Part shown: one piece after another, positions 33,755 through 42,263 of the stretch
Position numbering within the stretch: position 1 is the first letter of the stretch
Layout of the letters: the number at the start of each line of letters is the position of its first letter
Assembly (NCBI GenBank): GCA_012965515.1
Contig: DTSE01000088.1
Coordinates: forward strand, 18,421-82,420
DNA: 64,000 nt
Source of the DNA: Candidatus Melainabacteria bacterium
Lineage (GTDB): Bacteria > Cyanobacteriota > Vampirovibrionia > Obscuribacterales > Obscuribacteraceae
Direction: 5' to 3'
Program-made: the position numbers and the translations under genes
Notes under the pieces: model-generated
The model's database searches: none
Told to the model about the DNA's origin: nothing
Seen by the model: the letters and a program-made list of their open reading frames with translations, nothing else

Positions 33755-34231
33755 ATGATTTCTAGAATTTTGGTAGCCATTGAAGATACGCATTATTTGC
33801 CAGCTATCGAATCGTTTATTTCCGAGCTCAAGGCAAAATCGGGTGAATTACATATCAAAATACTGAATGTAATCGAACCGGAAACTGCTGTTTATTCTTG
33901 GCCTAGTTCCGAATATCGCACAGAAGCGGAATCTCTGCTGAGCACTGTTTGCAGTATGCTCTCTAAGAAATTTCCTCAATACAAAGTAGAAGGGCAGCTC
34001 CGAGAGGGTACGGCAAAAGAACAAATCGTTGAAGAAGCGAAGTTATTCTCGGCAGATCTTCTACTTATGGGACCGCATAATAAAAGAGGGATTGGCAAAT
34101 TTATTTTAGGAAGCGTGGCCAAGGACGTCATCCCGCTTGCACCTTGCTCTGTCGTTCTTCTGCGTGCTGAAGTCAAAAAGGATAGCTCGCTGGCTTTGGG
34201 CCAAGGCACGAGCACTATGTCCAAAAGCTAA
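33755..34231 (+). CDS. Universal stress protein (UspA family)
   Basis: 158 aa from ATG 33755 (AGGA nine bases upstream; open frame to 33704). The start ISRILVAIEDTHYLPAIESFISELKAKSGELHIKILNVIEPETAVYSWPSSEYRTEAESLL aligns with the Usp at 47275-47748 (MSWSSSEYITEGEALV), a paralog. The nucleotide motif is GPHNKRGIGKFILGS, with its second Gly changed to Asn. It precedes the HAD-ATPase fusion by 24 bp, so the two are likely co-transcribed. Confidence 0.92.
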   Translation: MISRILVAIEDTHYLPAIESFISELKAKSGELHIKILNVIEPETAVYSWPSSEYRTEAESLLSTVCSMLSKKFPQYKVEGQLREGTAKEQIVEEAKLFSADLLLMGPHNKRGIGKFILGSVAKDVIPLAPCSVVLLRAEVKKDSSLALGQGTSTMSKS

Positions 34232-34255
34232 TGGCATCAGGCGGAGAATTTGGTC

Positions 34256-35977
34256 ATGCGATACGCCAGCCTGGCATGTGATTTTGATGGGACCCTAGCG
34301 TCCGATGGCTATGTTCCGGACGAGGTAATTGCAGCATTAACGCGTGTTACTGCTTCAGGTCGCTCTTTGATATTGGTCACGGGACGTCGGCTTGATGACT
34401 TATTCCGTGTTTTTACGCATGTGAATTTGTTCGACTACATAGTTTGCGAAAATGGAGCTGTTCTTTATAAACCTTCTACGAAGGTTACTAAAATGCTCGC
34501 AACTCCACCACCCAAGCGCTTTACAGAGGAGCTGGTGGCTCAGGGCATCACGCCTGAGATAGGAAAAGTCATTATTTCGACCTGGCATCCTGCCGAAACC
34601 AAAGTTCTGGAAACGATTGAAAAGCTTGGTTTGGATTTGCACATCTCTTTCAATAAGGGAGCAGTGATGATTTTGCCCCCCGGTGTCAATAAGGGCACTG
34701 GTCTGAAGGAGGCACTATCAGAAATGCAACTTTCGCCACATAACATTGTGGGTGTGGGTGACGCGGAGAATGACCTTTCTTTTTTGTCCGTCAGCGAATG
34801 TTCCGTTGCGGTCGGCAATGCATTGGCGTCAGTAAAAGAATACGCCGATATCATTGTGAAACAGGATCATGGCAGAGGGGTCATTGAGCTCATTGATCGA
34901 TTGCTCAGTGATGATCTGGAGGACTTTGGAACGCAACTGAAGCGTCGAACTCTGGGCTTGGGCAATAATCCTAAAGGTGACAGCGTAACGATACCGTCCC
35001 ATGATTTTCGAATTCTAATTGCCGGACCGTCGCAAAGCGGTAAATCGACAATGTCTATGCATTTATTGAAACAGCTTGCTTCTGCTGGATATCAGTATTG
35101 CGTAATCGATCCGGAGGGTGAGTACGACCGCGCACCAAAAGCTGTAACCATTGGCAATGAGCATTACGTACCTGAGGTCGATGATGTTGTTCGTATATTG
35201 AGCAATCCCGACCACAACGCCGTAGTAAATTTGCTTGGAGTTTCTCTAAGCGAGCGTGCAGGTTTTTTGGCGCGCATATTTGCTGCCGTGCAAAATCTGC
35301 GACGTCTAACAGGACGTCCTCACTGGATAGTTATCGACGAAGCTCATCATATGCTGCATCCGTATTGGGATGCTACTTTTGAGCCCATCTGGCAAGAGCC
35401 TGGAGCGGTAATAACTATCACGGTAGATCCCAATGAAATTGCAACCAAAATCTTAGAAAGCATGGATCTTGTGCTGGCGATTGGACCAGACACTAGGCGA
35501 ACTCTCGAAAGCTTTGGCTCCAAAGTGGCACAACCCGTGCCTGAAGTTGTCGCCGGCTCGCTGGGATGGGGCGAGGCTATGGCATGGTTTAGGCACGAAT
35601 TTGGTTCTCCTGTAAAGGTAAACATCGTTTCGTCTCCTCTCGAGCAGCAGCGGCATTTGCGAAAGTATGCCGATGGGAATTTAGGCAACCAAAGGAGTTT
35701 TTATTTCACAGGTCCTTTCGGTCATCTGAATATTCGCTGCCAGAATCTTTTCTTCTTCATGCAGGTGGGAGAAGGAGTTGATGATGAAACATGGCTCTAC
35801 CATTTGAGACGCGGTGATTATTCTGCCTGGTTCAGAAGGGTAATCGGAGACGAACTCTTGGCTCAGGAGACCGCGAAAATAGAAAAGATGGGCAACATAT
35901 CTGTTGGTGAAAGCAGAGCCGCGGTCAGAAGACTCATCGAAAGAAGATACACGCTACCTGCTAATTTAATTGCTTGA
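34256..35977 (+). CDS. HAD-family phosphatase fused to a P-loop ATPase
   Basis: 573 aa from ATG 34256 (GGAG upstream). Residues about 1-225 are a type-IIB (Cof-like) HAD hydrolase: motif I DFDGTLA, motif II LVTGRR, motif IV GVGDAENDLSFLS and the conserved Lys in the NKGTGLKEAL stretch. Residues about 250-575 are an ATPase: Walker A GPSQSGKST (about 260) and Walker B HWIVIDEAHHML, with DPEGEYD after strand 2, as in HerA/DUF87-like enzymes. It has no transmembrane segment. The two active sites appear intact. Function is unknown; the gene lies between a usp and a secreted TPR protein gene, 11 bp from the latter. Confidence 0.85.
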   Translation: MRYASLACDFDGTLASDGYVPDEVIAALTRVTASGRSLILVTGRRLDDLFRVFTHVNLFDYIVCENGAVLYKPSTKVTKMLATPPPKRFTEELVAQGITPEIGKVIISTWHPAETKVLETIEKLGLDLHISFNKGAVMILPPGVNKGTGLKEALSEMQLSPHNIVGVGDAENDLSFLSVSECSVAVGNALASVKEYADIIVKQDHGRGVIELIDRLLSDDLEDFGTQLKRRTLGLGNNPKGDSVTIPSHDFRILIAGPSQSGKSTMSMHLLKQLASAGYQYCVIDPEGEYDRAPKAVTIGNEHYVPEVDDVVRILSNPDHNAVVNLLGVSLSERAGFLARIFAAVQNLRRLTGRPHWIVIDEAHHMLHPYWDATFEPIWQEPGAVITITVDPNEIATKILESMDLVLAIGPDTRRTLESFGSKVAQPVPEVVAGSLGWGEAMAWFRHEFGSPVKVNIVSSPLEQQRHLRKYADGNLGNQRSFYFTGPFGHLNIRCQNLFFFMQVGEGVDDETWLYHLRRGDYSAWFRRVIGDELLAQETAKIEKMGNISVGESRAAVRRLIERRYTLPANLIA

Positions 35978-35988
35978 AGGAGTGAACC

Positions 35989-36747
35989 ATGAAGCGCCTT
36001 TTTATTGCTCTCTTCTTCGTTTTGCAAATGTCATCTGCGTATGGCATTCCTTGTTTTGCCTTCACTGGCGCAAAGGATAATGACTGGGCCAGAGTTTATG
36101 AAGCTGCAGGTGACGCCTTGGACCGTGCTGACTTTGCATTGGCAGAAGTGCTCATTCGTAGGGGAATGACTGCTACAGCTGGAAGTGAATTTCGAAAAAT
36201 TCTAGTTCTTGAATTGCTGGCGGAGTTATATGAGAAGCAAGGAAAGCTTTTTGAGGCAGAAATTGTTTTGCGCGTCATGGTTTCACACATTGGGCGTGTC
36301 ACTTTCCCGCCGAATATTCTTGCTGCGGCCTACCTAAAGGTCGGTGAACTGAATTATCGTTTGAATGATTTTGATGCTGCGGCCGGTGAAGCACTGCAAG
36401 CCATTCCTATATTGGTCTTTTGTTATGGAGCTGAATCGCCTCAGGTGGCTGTCGCGTTGAACAATTTGGCTGCAGCCGAATGCAGCCAGGACAAATTGTC
36501 GGAAGCACAGGCTCATTTTCGACGAGCCCTCGAGATAGTTAGGAAAAATGAAGGACAAAAGAGTGAGCTGTACGGAATGACAGCGTTGAATTTGGCATTC
36601 GTTTGCAGAAGGTTGGAAAACAGAAAGGAGGCAGCTTTCTGGTACCAGAAAGCTGCCAAAGTGCTTTCATTGGTCAGAGGTGCAAATGATCCAGATGCTA
36701 TTGAGGCTGCACGACAGTTTTCAATGTCGACCAGGAAAATTCATTGA
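35989..36747 (+). CDS. Secreted TPR-repeat protein
   Basis: 252 aa with AAGGAG upstream. An N-terminal signal peptide (KRLFIALFFVLQMSSAYGIPCFA) is followed by tetratricopeptide repeats of the kinesin-light-chain style: one near ILVLELLAELYEKQGKLFEAEIVL, one near VAVALNNLAAAECSQDKLSEAQAHFRRALEIV and one near MTALNLAFVCRRLENRKEAAFWYQKA. It should act as a periplasmic or cell-surface protein-interaction scaffold. It has the same design as the TPR protein at 43143-43928, a probable paralog. Confidence 0.85.
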   Translation: MKRLFIALFFVLQMSSAYGIPCFAFTGAKDNDWARVYEAAGDALDRADFALAEVLIRRGMTATAGSEFRKILVLELLAELYEKQGKLFEAEIVLRVMVSHIGRVTFPPNILAAAYLKVGELNYRLNDFDAAAGEALQAIPILVFCYGAESPQVAVALNNLAAAECSQDKLSEAQAHFRRALEIVRKNEGQKSELYGMTALNLAFVCRRLENRKEAAFWYQKAAKVLSLVRGANDPDAIEAARQFSMSTRKIH

Positions 36748-36790
36748 GAATGGCTGTGCCATAGGTAATGCGTATCGTCAAAAGCCTTGG

Positions 36791-36831
36791 TGGCCTATAG
36801 GCTATGAGCAAAGTCATCATAGCCTATGGGC
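36791..36831 (+). other. Long imperfect hairpin downstream of TPR gene
   Basis: GGCCTATAGGCTATGA and TCATAGCCTATGGGCC form a 16-bp stem with one T-G pair and 9-nt loop. No T-run follows, so it is not a standard terminator. Confidence 0.55.
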
Positions 36832-36902
36832 CAAATCGTGGTGAGTTGTTTACAATAGGCGGAGCGGCAATTTCCTAGCTGACTAAAAGGGTTATGCCGT
36901 TA

Positions 36903-36938
36903 GAGATCAGAAGCCACGCCCAAGGAGCTTCTGATCTC
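36903..36938. terminator. Hairpin, probable bidirectional terminator
   Basis: GAGATCAGAAGC and GCTTCTGATCTC, perfect 12-bp arms around 12 nt, followed by CTCTTTCC. It lies between the TPR gene and the convergent gene at 36960. Confidence 0.55.
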
Positions 36939-36959
36939 CTCTTTCCGAATTTTGCTGGT

Positions 36960-37298
36960 CTAACTAGCCAAATCTAAAGAGCTTGAAGGCAAAAGTTGCA
37001 TTTTTTCTAGCAAACTGACAGGAATTCTGACCGGTAAGCGGAAGATTAATTCCCTCGGTGGCCAGTTCTGGTTGGGGGAAATAACGTCCAGTTCAATAAG
37101 AAGAGTTCGGATCTCTTCTACATTGCAATATCTTCTCATCAAGGATGAGTCGTATCCCTCGTTTTTTACCGCGGAAAAACCAATGTACGCCGGTTCGAAA
37201 TTGACGATCAAGTAGCCTTCCAGCATATTCACATTCTCGAAATTGGAACGACATGGAACGAGGATAAGCTTTCTAAATGACGTCCGTATCGTTCTCAA
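36960..37298 (-). CDS. Hypothetical protein
   Basis: 112 aa, not recognised. Contains NFEPAYIGFSAVKNEGYDSSLMRRYCNVEEIRTLLIELDVISPNQNW-like mixed alpha/beta sequence and a Pro-rich strand (LIFRLPVRIPVSLLEKM). No signal peptide. Coding is supported by a balanced composition and by the hairpin at its 3' side; the exact start is uncertain (later Met at about residue 25 possible). Confidence 0.5.
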   Translation of the reverse strand: MRTIRTSFRKLILVPCRSNFENVNMLEGYLIVNFEPAYIGFSAVKNEGYDSSLMRRYCNVEEIRTLLIELDVISPNQNWPPRELIFRLPVRIPVSLLEKMQLLPSSSLDLAS

Positions 37299-37508
37299 GT
37301 ATGAGCAACAGAATGCCGAAAAGTGATTTTGGCGTCATGTGACTCTTCGACCAAGTATTTTTCGGTCTGAGAATCATTCATTAGCCAGATGACGCCATCT
37401 AGATTAAGCGGAAAATGGAACTTGTCAGTTCCCTGCCACAAAACTGGTTTGATGGAAAAGTCACTTTTAGATTCACCGAGTCAATCTGCGCCGTCGGAGG
37501 TCCACTCC

Positions 37509-40229
37509 ATGACGGCGGATGAAGTGATGCAACGGCTGGGAACCTCTCAAGCCGGATTGCCTGAGCAGGAGGTGCTTGACAGGCTCGTTCGCCATGGTCG
37601 CAATAGCATTGAAGTAAGTGTTCCTTCTTCCGTTTGGAAAGAGGTAGCCAGCAATTATTTCCATTCGATGGCGCTTCTTTTGTGGGTGACTGGTTTTGTT
37701 GCCCTGGCTGCGAGTTTGCCACAACTAGCTGTTGCAATCTGGCTGGTCAATCTAGTAAACGGTAGTTTCAGCTTCTGGCAAGAGTTTCGCGCGCACAAAG
37801 CGCTTGAAGCGTTAAACAAACTACTTCCACCTCATGTAAAAGTCATTCGCTGCGGCAAGGAATCCCGTGTCCCTGCATCGGAGCTTGTTCCTGGAGACAT
37901 AGTCGCTCTAGAAGAAGGCGACCTGATTTCTGCTGATATGCGACTTATTGCGTGCCAGGGCTTGGAAGTTGATCAGTCAATTTTGACAGGGGAATCCAGA
38001 CCGCTAAAGAAGGATTGGCACCCGGTAAGCACTAGAGGCGATGGACTGAGCCGCTCAGACTTCGCCAACTTGGTTTTTGCCGGAACTACTGTTGCAGCGG
38101 GTCATGGGACGGCCGTTGTATTCGCGACTGCTACCGCCACTGAGTTTGGAAGAATCGCACACCTTACTCAGACTATTGTCGATCAGCCAAGTCCACTGCA
38201 GGTGGAAATGAAGCGGGTTACGAAAATTGTATCCGTGTTTTCTATCACTATCGGCATTGTCATGTTTTTTGCGGCAAAGTTGCTTGCTCACGGAACTACC
38301 GTAGAGGCTTTCGTGTTTGGTCTTGGAATGATTGTTGCATTTGTTCCTGAAGGAATGGTTCCCACAGTAACGCTGTCTCTTGCGCTTGCTGTTCAAAGGA
38401 TGGTCAAAAGACAAGCATTAGTCAAAAGACTCTCTTCAGTAGAAGCTCTCGGTTGCTGCAATGTAATTTGCACTGATAAGACAGGGACCCTGACTGAAAA
38501 CGAGATGACCGTTACCGATATCTTTGTAGGAGGCAGGCAGTATGAAGTATCTGGTGTCGGCTATTCGTTTGAGGGGGCGCTCAAGCCGCATCCGGCTCCT
38601 TCCGTCGATGTCGAATTGTTCGAACTGCTTAAAGCTGGGGCGTACTGTAATAACACTCGCTTTGATGATTGCAGTTCGCACACACCTACAGGAGATCCGA
38701 CAGAAGTCGCATTAATCGTGGCTGCTGCAAAGTCAGGACAACCTGTCAAAAGTAGCGCGCATAGACTGGCCGAAAATGTATTTGACTCTCATCGCAAACG
38801 CATGAGCACAATACATGCGCAGGGTGACACTAAAGTTGTTTATGTTAAGGGATCTCCTTCCCAAATAATTGAGCGTTGCACTCGGGAGTTTTTGTCAGCA
38901 AAGGAAACTTGCATCGATGCAACGCGTAAAGCAGAGCTTGTCGCACAGGTCAACAGCTACGCACGTGAAGGTTTGCGAGTCATCGCCGCTGCAAGAAAAG
39001 TACTTGCGGCCAACGAGAATGATTTTTCCTCGGAAGTCGTAGAAAGCGACCTGTGTTTTCTCGGACTTTTTGCCATGTACGATCCACCGAGAAGCGGTGT
39101 TGTCGAAGCCGTGAAGAAGTGCAAAGAAGCCGGAATACAAGTTGTGATGATCACTGGCGATTACGAAGTAACGGCCGAAGCGATCGCCCGAAAGGTGGGA
39201 ATCATTGAAGCGGGTACGGCAAGGGTGATCACCGGACCTCAAATTGAAAAAATGACCAAGCAAGAATTTGTGGAGTCCATTTCGAGTAATGTGATTTTCG
39301 CCCGTGTAAATCCCGAGCACAAACTACGAATCGTCAAAGCCTTTCAACGAAGAGGCAATATTGTCGCCGTTACAGGCGACGGAGTAAATGACGCGCCGGC
39401 GTTGAAGCAAGCCGATATTGGTGTGGCGATGGGTGAGAATGGGGCAGACGTCGCAAAAGAGTCTGCAGACATGATTTTGCTGGATGACAACTTTGCTTCG
39501 ATTGTCAACGCGATTGAGGAAGGTCGAGCTGTCTACGACAATATAAAAAAATTCGCCGTATATGTTTTTAACAGCAATATGGCAGAAGCGGTTCCTTTCG
39601 TAGTCATGCTGCTTTCTGCGGGGCTTGTCCCAATGCCTCTGACAATTATGCAAGTGCTTTCAATAGACTTAGGTACTGATATGGTTCCTGCATTAGGACT
39701 AGGAACTGATCCTGCGGAGAAGGGCATTATGGAACGTCCTCCTCGCTCACCAAAGCAACCTCTTTTGTCTGCGGCACTCTTGTCGAAGGCCTTGCTCTGG
39801 TATGGGCTTATAGAGGCCGCAGCAGGAATGTCCGGATATTTTTTCCTCAATTGGTTGCACGGCTGGCCGGAAGTGCCGCTGGCAGCTCTCTACTCACCTA
39901 CGTGGCGAATCGCAACATCTATGACATTGTCTTGTATTGTCTTCAGTCAGGTAGGTGCGGTTTTCTGCTGCCGGACGAAGGAAACATCCATTTTTTCCGG
40001 CAACGTATTTGAGAATCGCCTCATTCTAGCCGGTGTCTTCTTTGAGGTAATTCTGCTTCTATTGCTTCTCTTCTGTCCGTTCTTCAATGACATGTTTAAC
40101 ACTGCACCTTTAGGACTGCTTGAGCTTTGCTTTGCCTTTAGTTGGGCTCCGTTGATGATATTTTTTGATGAGATAAGAAAATTCGTTCTGCGAAAACATA
40201 AGTCGAGCCGTCAAGCACACGCGCTCTGA
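37509..40229 (+). CDS. P2C-like (Na,K-ATPase-type) cation-transporting P-type ATPase
   Basis: 906 aa from ATG 37509, chosen for GGAGG eight bases upstream; ATG 37452 or 37389 would add 19-40 residues and retain the His before the cation-ATPase N domain. Motifs: TGESRPL, CTDKTGTLTENEMTVTD (Asp about 323), KGSPS and GDGVNDAPAL. M4 is VAFVPEGMVPTVTLSLALAVQRM; M5 has FNSNMAEAVPF, and M6 has IDLGTDMVPALGLGTDPAE, which matches the Na,K/H,K-ATPase M6 (DLGTDMVPA) with both ion-binding Asp residues. So a monovalent-cation exchange function is likely, without the beta subunit of animals. Confidence 0.9.
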   Translation: MTADEVMQRLGTSQAGLPEQEVLDRLVRHGRNSIEVSVPSSVWKEVASNYFHSMALLLWVTGFVALAASLPQLAVAIWLVNLVNGSFSFWQEFRAHKALEALNKLLPPHVKVIRCGKESRVPASELVPGDIVALEEGDLISADMRLIACQGLEVDQSILTGESRPLKKDWHPVSTRGDGLSRSDFANLVFAGTTVAAGHGTAVVFATATATEFGRIAHLTQTIVDQPSPLQVEMKRVTKIVSVFSITIGIVMFFAAKLLAHGTTVEAFVFGLGMIVAFVPEGMVPTVTLSLALAVQRMVKRQALVKRLSSVEALGCCNVICTDKTGTLTENEMTVTDIFVGGRQYEVSGVGYSFEGALKPHPAPSVDVELFELLKAGAYCNNTRFDDCSSHTPTGDPTEVALIVAAAKSGQPVKSSAHRLAENVFDSHRKRMSTIHAQGDTKVVYVKGSPSQIIERCTREFLSAKETCIDATRKAELVAQVNSYAREGLRVIAAARKVLAANENDFSSEVVESDLCFLGLFAMYDPPRSGVVEAVKKCKEAGIQVVMITGDYEVTAEAIARKVGIIEAGTARVITGPQIEKMTKQEFVESISSNVIFARVNPEHKLRIVKAFQRRGNIVAVTGDGVNDAPALKQADIGVAMGENGADVAKESADMILLDDNFASIVNAIEEGRAVYDNIKKFAVYVFNSNMAEAVPFVVMLLSAGLVPMPLTIMQVLSIDLGTDMVPALGLGTDPAEKGIMERPPRSPKQPLLSAALLSKALLWYGLIEAAAGMSGYFFLNWLHGWPEVPLAALYSPTWRIATSMTLSCIVFSQVGAVFCCRTKETSIFSGNVFENRLILAGVFFEVILLLLLLFCPFFNDMFNTAPLGLLELCFAFSWAPLMIFFDEIRKFVLRKHKSSRQAHAL

Positions 40230-40232
40230 TAG

Positions 40233-40251
40233 GCGAATATACTTCATTCGC
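40233..40251. other. Inverted repeat after P2C-like ATPase gene
   Basis: GCGAAT-N7-ATTCGC, six-bp arms, four bases past the ATPase stop. No T-run; role unclear. Confidence 0.3.
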
Positions 40252-40344
40252 AGGTATTAGTATGGATCATCCTTGTAGACCATGTAAGCAGACCTTCTGC
40301 GTCACAAAATAGACACATGGTTACCGCTTGTTGGGGTAAAACAG

Positions 40345-40815
40345 GTGATAAAGAAGATTTTGATACCGGTTGAAGACGAGCTATTCGTAGATGAGATCTC
40401 CGATTTCATTTCAGATTTGCAAGCTGCGTCTGATGATTTGCGACTTCGAATAATGCATGCAGAGATTCCGCCGGCGTCACTTACGGCTTTAAAGAAAGGC
40501 GATCCGGATACAGATTCGAGCAAACTCGTTGATGCGGTGCGTACGCGGCTTAAAGGGAAATTTCCCTATCAAAATATAGAGACAGTAGTCGTGGACGGCA
40601 CACCGAAAGAGGCAATCATAGATGAAGCGAGGGCTTGGGATGCAGATTTGATTTTGCTTGGTCCGCATGGAGTTAGAGGTTTGGGCAAGCTGATTCTTGG
40701 TAGCGTGGCCGCATCTGTTATACCGGACGCGCCTTGTAATGTTGTGTTGATGAAGCCTCTGTCTCAGATGAAGAATGGCCAGAAAGAAGTTGAAAAACAA
40801 GGAGTTACGTTATGA
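40345..40815 (+). CDS. Universal stress protein (UspA family)
   Basis: 156 aa from GTG 40345. The opening KKILIPVEDELFVDEISDFISDLQAASDDLRLRIMHAEIP is close to the Usp at 47275-47748 (IPIEDLLFEDEIKEFLVQL). Nucleotide motif GPHGVRGLGKLILGS is intact except for Pro in place of Ser. Its stop overlaps the next start (ATGA), so it is coupled to a small membrane protein. Confidence 0.92.
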   Translation: MIKKILIPVEDELFVDEISDFISDLQAASDDLRLRIMHAEIPPASLTALKKGDPDTDSSKLVDAVRTRLKGKFPYQNIETVVVDGTPKEAIIDEARAWDADLILLGPHGVRGLGKLILGSVAASVIPDAPCNVVLMKPLSQMKNGQKEVEKQGVTL

Positions 40816-41186
40816 AATCTGTTCAAGAAGTATCAAAGACAAACGTCAAGGCGCATCATCGGGTGTCTAAGCGCTATTTCCTTATGGACGGTCTTAGAGT
40901 AGGTCTAACAGTTGGTATTCTGTCCGCCCTCTGGCACGTTGCCTGGTTGGTTTTAGTAGCGACAAATACTGCACAAATGGTTACGGATGCAGCACTTCGC
41001 TTGCATTCTATCGAACCGGTTTATCTCGTACACCCATTTCGCCTGGAATTCGCACTTTCATTGATCGCTTTGTCGACAGTGGGCGGATTTGTCCTCGGCT
41101 ATTTGTATTCAATGATTTGGAACTCTCTGGGACCGCTCGTAAAGAAGCATAGGCTAGGACGAACTCCCGCTCATTCTAGAAAGTGA
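40812..41186 (+). CDS. Small membrane protein coupled to usp
   Basis: 124 aa beginning in the ATGA overlap with the usp gene. Two hydrophobic helices (GLTVGILSALWHVAWLVLVATN and FALSLIALSTVGGFVLGYLYSMIW) with basic ends. The spacing and the Gly-rich second helix suggest a hairpin membrane protein with both ends in the cytoplasm. Not assigned to a family. Translational coupling suggests that it works with, or recruits, the Usp to the membrane (inference). Confidence 0.68.
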   Translation: MKSVQEVSKTNVKAHHRVSKRYFLMDGLRVGLTVGILSALWHVAWLVLVATNTAQMVTDAALRLHSIEPVYLVHPFRLEFALSLIALSTVGGFVLGYLYSMIWNSLGPLVKKHRLGRTPAHSRK

Positions 41187-41293
41187 TTGAGGCCAAAGAA
41201 CTCTTATGGCGGAGCGGCAAGGTTTTAATCCAAATCCTTGCTCAACGCTTTGCGAGCTTTTGTCATAAGTCAGAATTGTATTTGTAAGGCTAC

Positions 41294-42004
41294 ATGCGAG
41301 AAACAGCAATGGAAAGGAAATCTAAAGAACACCTGGTTGTGACCCGGGAAGTGGTGATACCCGTGGAAAACAAAAAGCTCGCGGGAATTTTGACTATTCC
41401 TAACGAGGCGCAAGGACTGGTTGTTTTTGTGCATGGCTCAGGAAGCAGCCGGCTCAGTCCGAGAAATCGCTTTGTAGCTGAGGCATTGAACAGAGCCGGA
41501 TTGGCAACACTTCTTTTCGACTTACTGACGACGCAAGAAGAACGCGTCGATATTTGTACTGCGCAATTGCGTTTTGATATTGATTTTTTGGCCAAGCGCG
41601 TCAGCGATGTATTCAAATGGTTGAAGCGAAACGAACTGACTAAACACTTGCCCATCGGCTATTTTGGCGCTAGTACCGGGGCGGCCGCTGCTATAGTCAG
41701 CGCTGCACAGAATCCTTCGGAGATACATGCGATTGTGTCTAGAGGTGGTCGACCAGATCTAGCTGGTTACTTTCTGCAAAGGACTGAGTCTCCCACGTTA
41801 TTTATCGTTGGTCAGAACGACCATGAAGTAATCGAGTTGAACAAACAAGCCTTTATTTATTTGCCTGAATCGACTCCCAAATCGATGGCGATTGTGCCGC
41901 GTGCAACTCACCTATTTGAAGAGCCTGGTACGCTTGAAAGCGTTTGCGACTTGGCCTGTGGATGGTTTGCGACATATCTGAAGAGGACCGTAAATGCTGC
42001 GTGA
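41294..42004 (+). CDS. Alpha/beta hydrolase, dienelactone-hydrolase-like
   Basis: 236 aa. Oxyanion region VVFVHGSGSSRLSPRNRFVAEAL, nucleophile elbow GYFGASTGAAAA (Ser about 126), acid in IVGQNDHEV and His in PRATHLFEEPG complete a catalytic triad. Proteins of this type are found fused to, or beside, phosphoribosyltransferases (COG1926) in stress gene sets, and such a gene lies convergently at 42264. The substrate is unknown. The 3' end overlaps the metallothionein gene by 11 bp. Confidence 0.88.
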   Translation: MRETAMERKSKEHLVVTREVVIPVENKKLAGILTIPNEAQGLVVFVHGSGSSRLSPRNRFVAEALNRAGLATLLFDLLTTQEERVDICTAQLRFDIDFLAKRVSDVFKWLKRNELTKHLPIGYFGASTGAAAAIVSAAQNPSEIHAIVSRGGRPDLAGYFLQRTESPTLFIVGQNDHEVIELNKQAFIYLPESTPKSMAIVPRATHLFEEPGTLESVCDLACGWFATYLKRTVNAA

Positions 42005-42197
42005 CAAAAGTTCTTCTAAGCGAAAGAAGCGAAAATGTGAGAATAAGCATTGTCATTGCAAGGTAGTGGCAACTGCATTTTGCAGTGAAGACTGTAGTTC
42101 TGCCTGCGACGGAACTGAAGTATGTACCTGCGAGCATCGTGATTGTCACAATGTAGCTTGCAGACCGGAAGACGAACTGCCGCTGCCTGAAAACTAG
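41994..42197 (+). CDS. Bacterial metallothionein (SmtA/BmtA-like)
   Basis: 67 aa with ten Cys (15, 20, 22, 30, 34, 38, 44, 46, 51, 56) and four His (19, 21, 48, 52). The order Cys-x4-Cys-x-Cys ... FCSEDC ... Cys-x-Cys-x-His-x2-Cys matches the cyanobacterial SmtA plan (CxCxxCxC...YCSxxC...CxHxxCxC) including the zinc-finger-like FCSEDC helix. A basic leader (SSSKRKKRK) is extra. It should store Zn2+ or Cd2+/Cu+ in the cytosol. It overlaps the hydrolase gene by 11 bp and ends at a terminator. Confidence 0.82.
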   Translation: MLRDKSSSKRKKRKCENKHCHCKVVATAFCSEDCSSACDGTEVCTCEHRDCHNVACRPEDELPLPEN

Positions 42198-42216
42198 ACG
42201 TCTCATTGAGCAAACA

Positions 42217-42245
42217 AAAAGCCTGTGTTGAGCAGGCTTTTGTTT
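42217..42245. terminator. Bidirectional intrinsic terminator
   Basis: AAAAGCCTG-TGTTGAG-CAGGCTTTT with T-rich tail; separates metallothionein gene and convergent phosphoribosyltransferase gene. Confidence 0.88.
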
Positions 42246-42263
42246 ATTGATATCGAATCAAGC

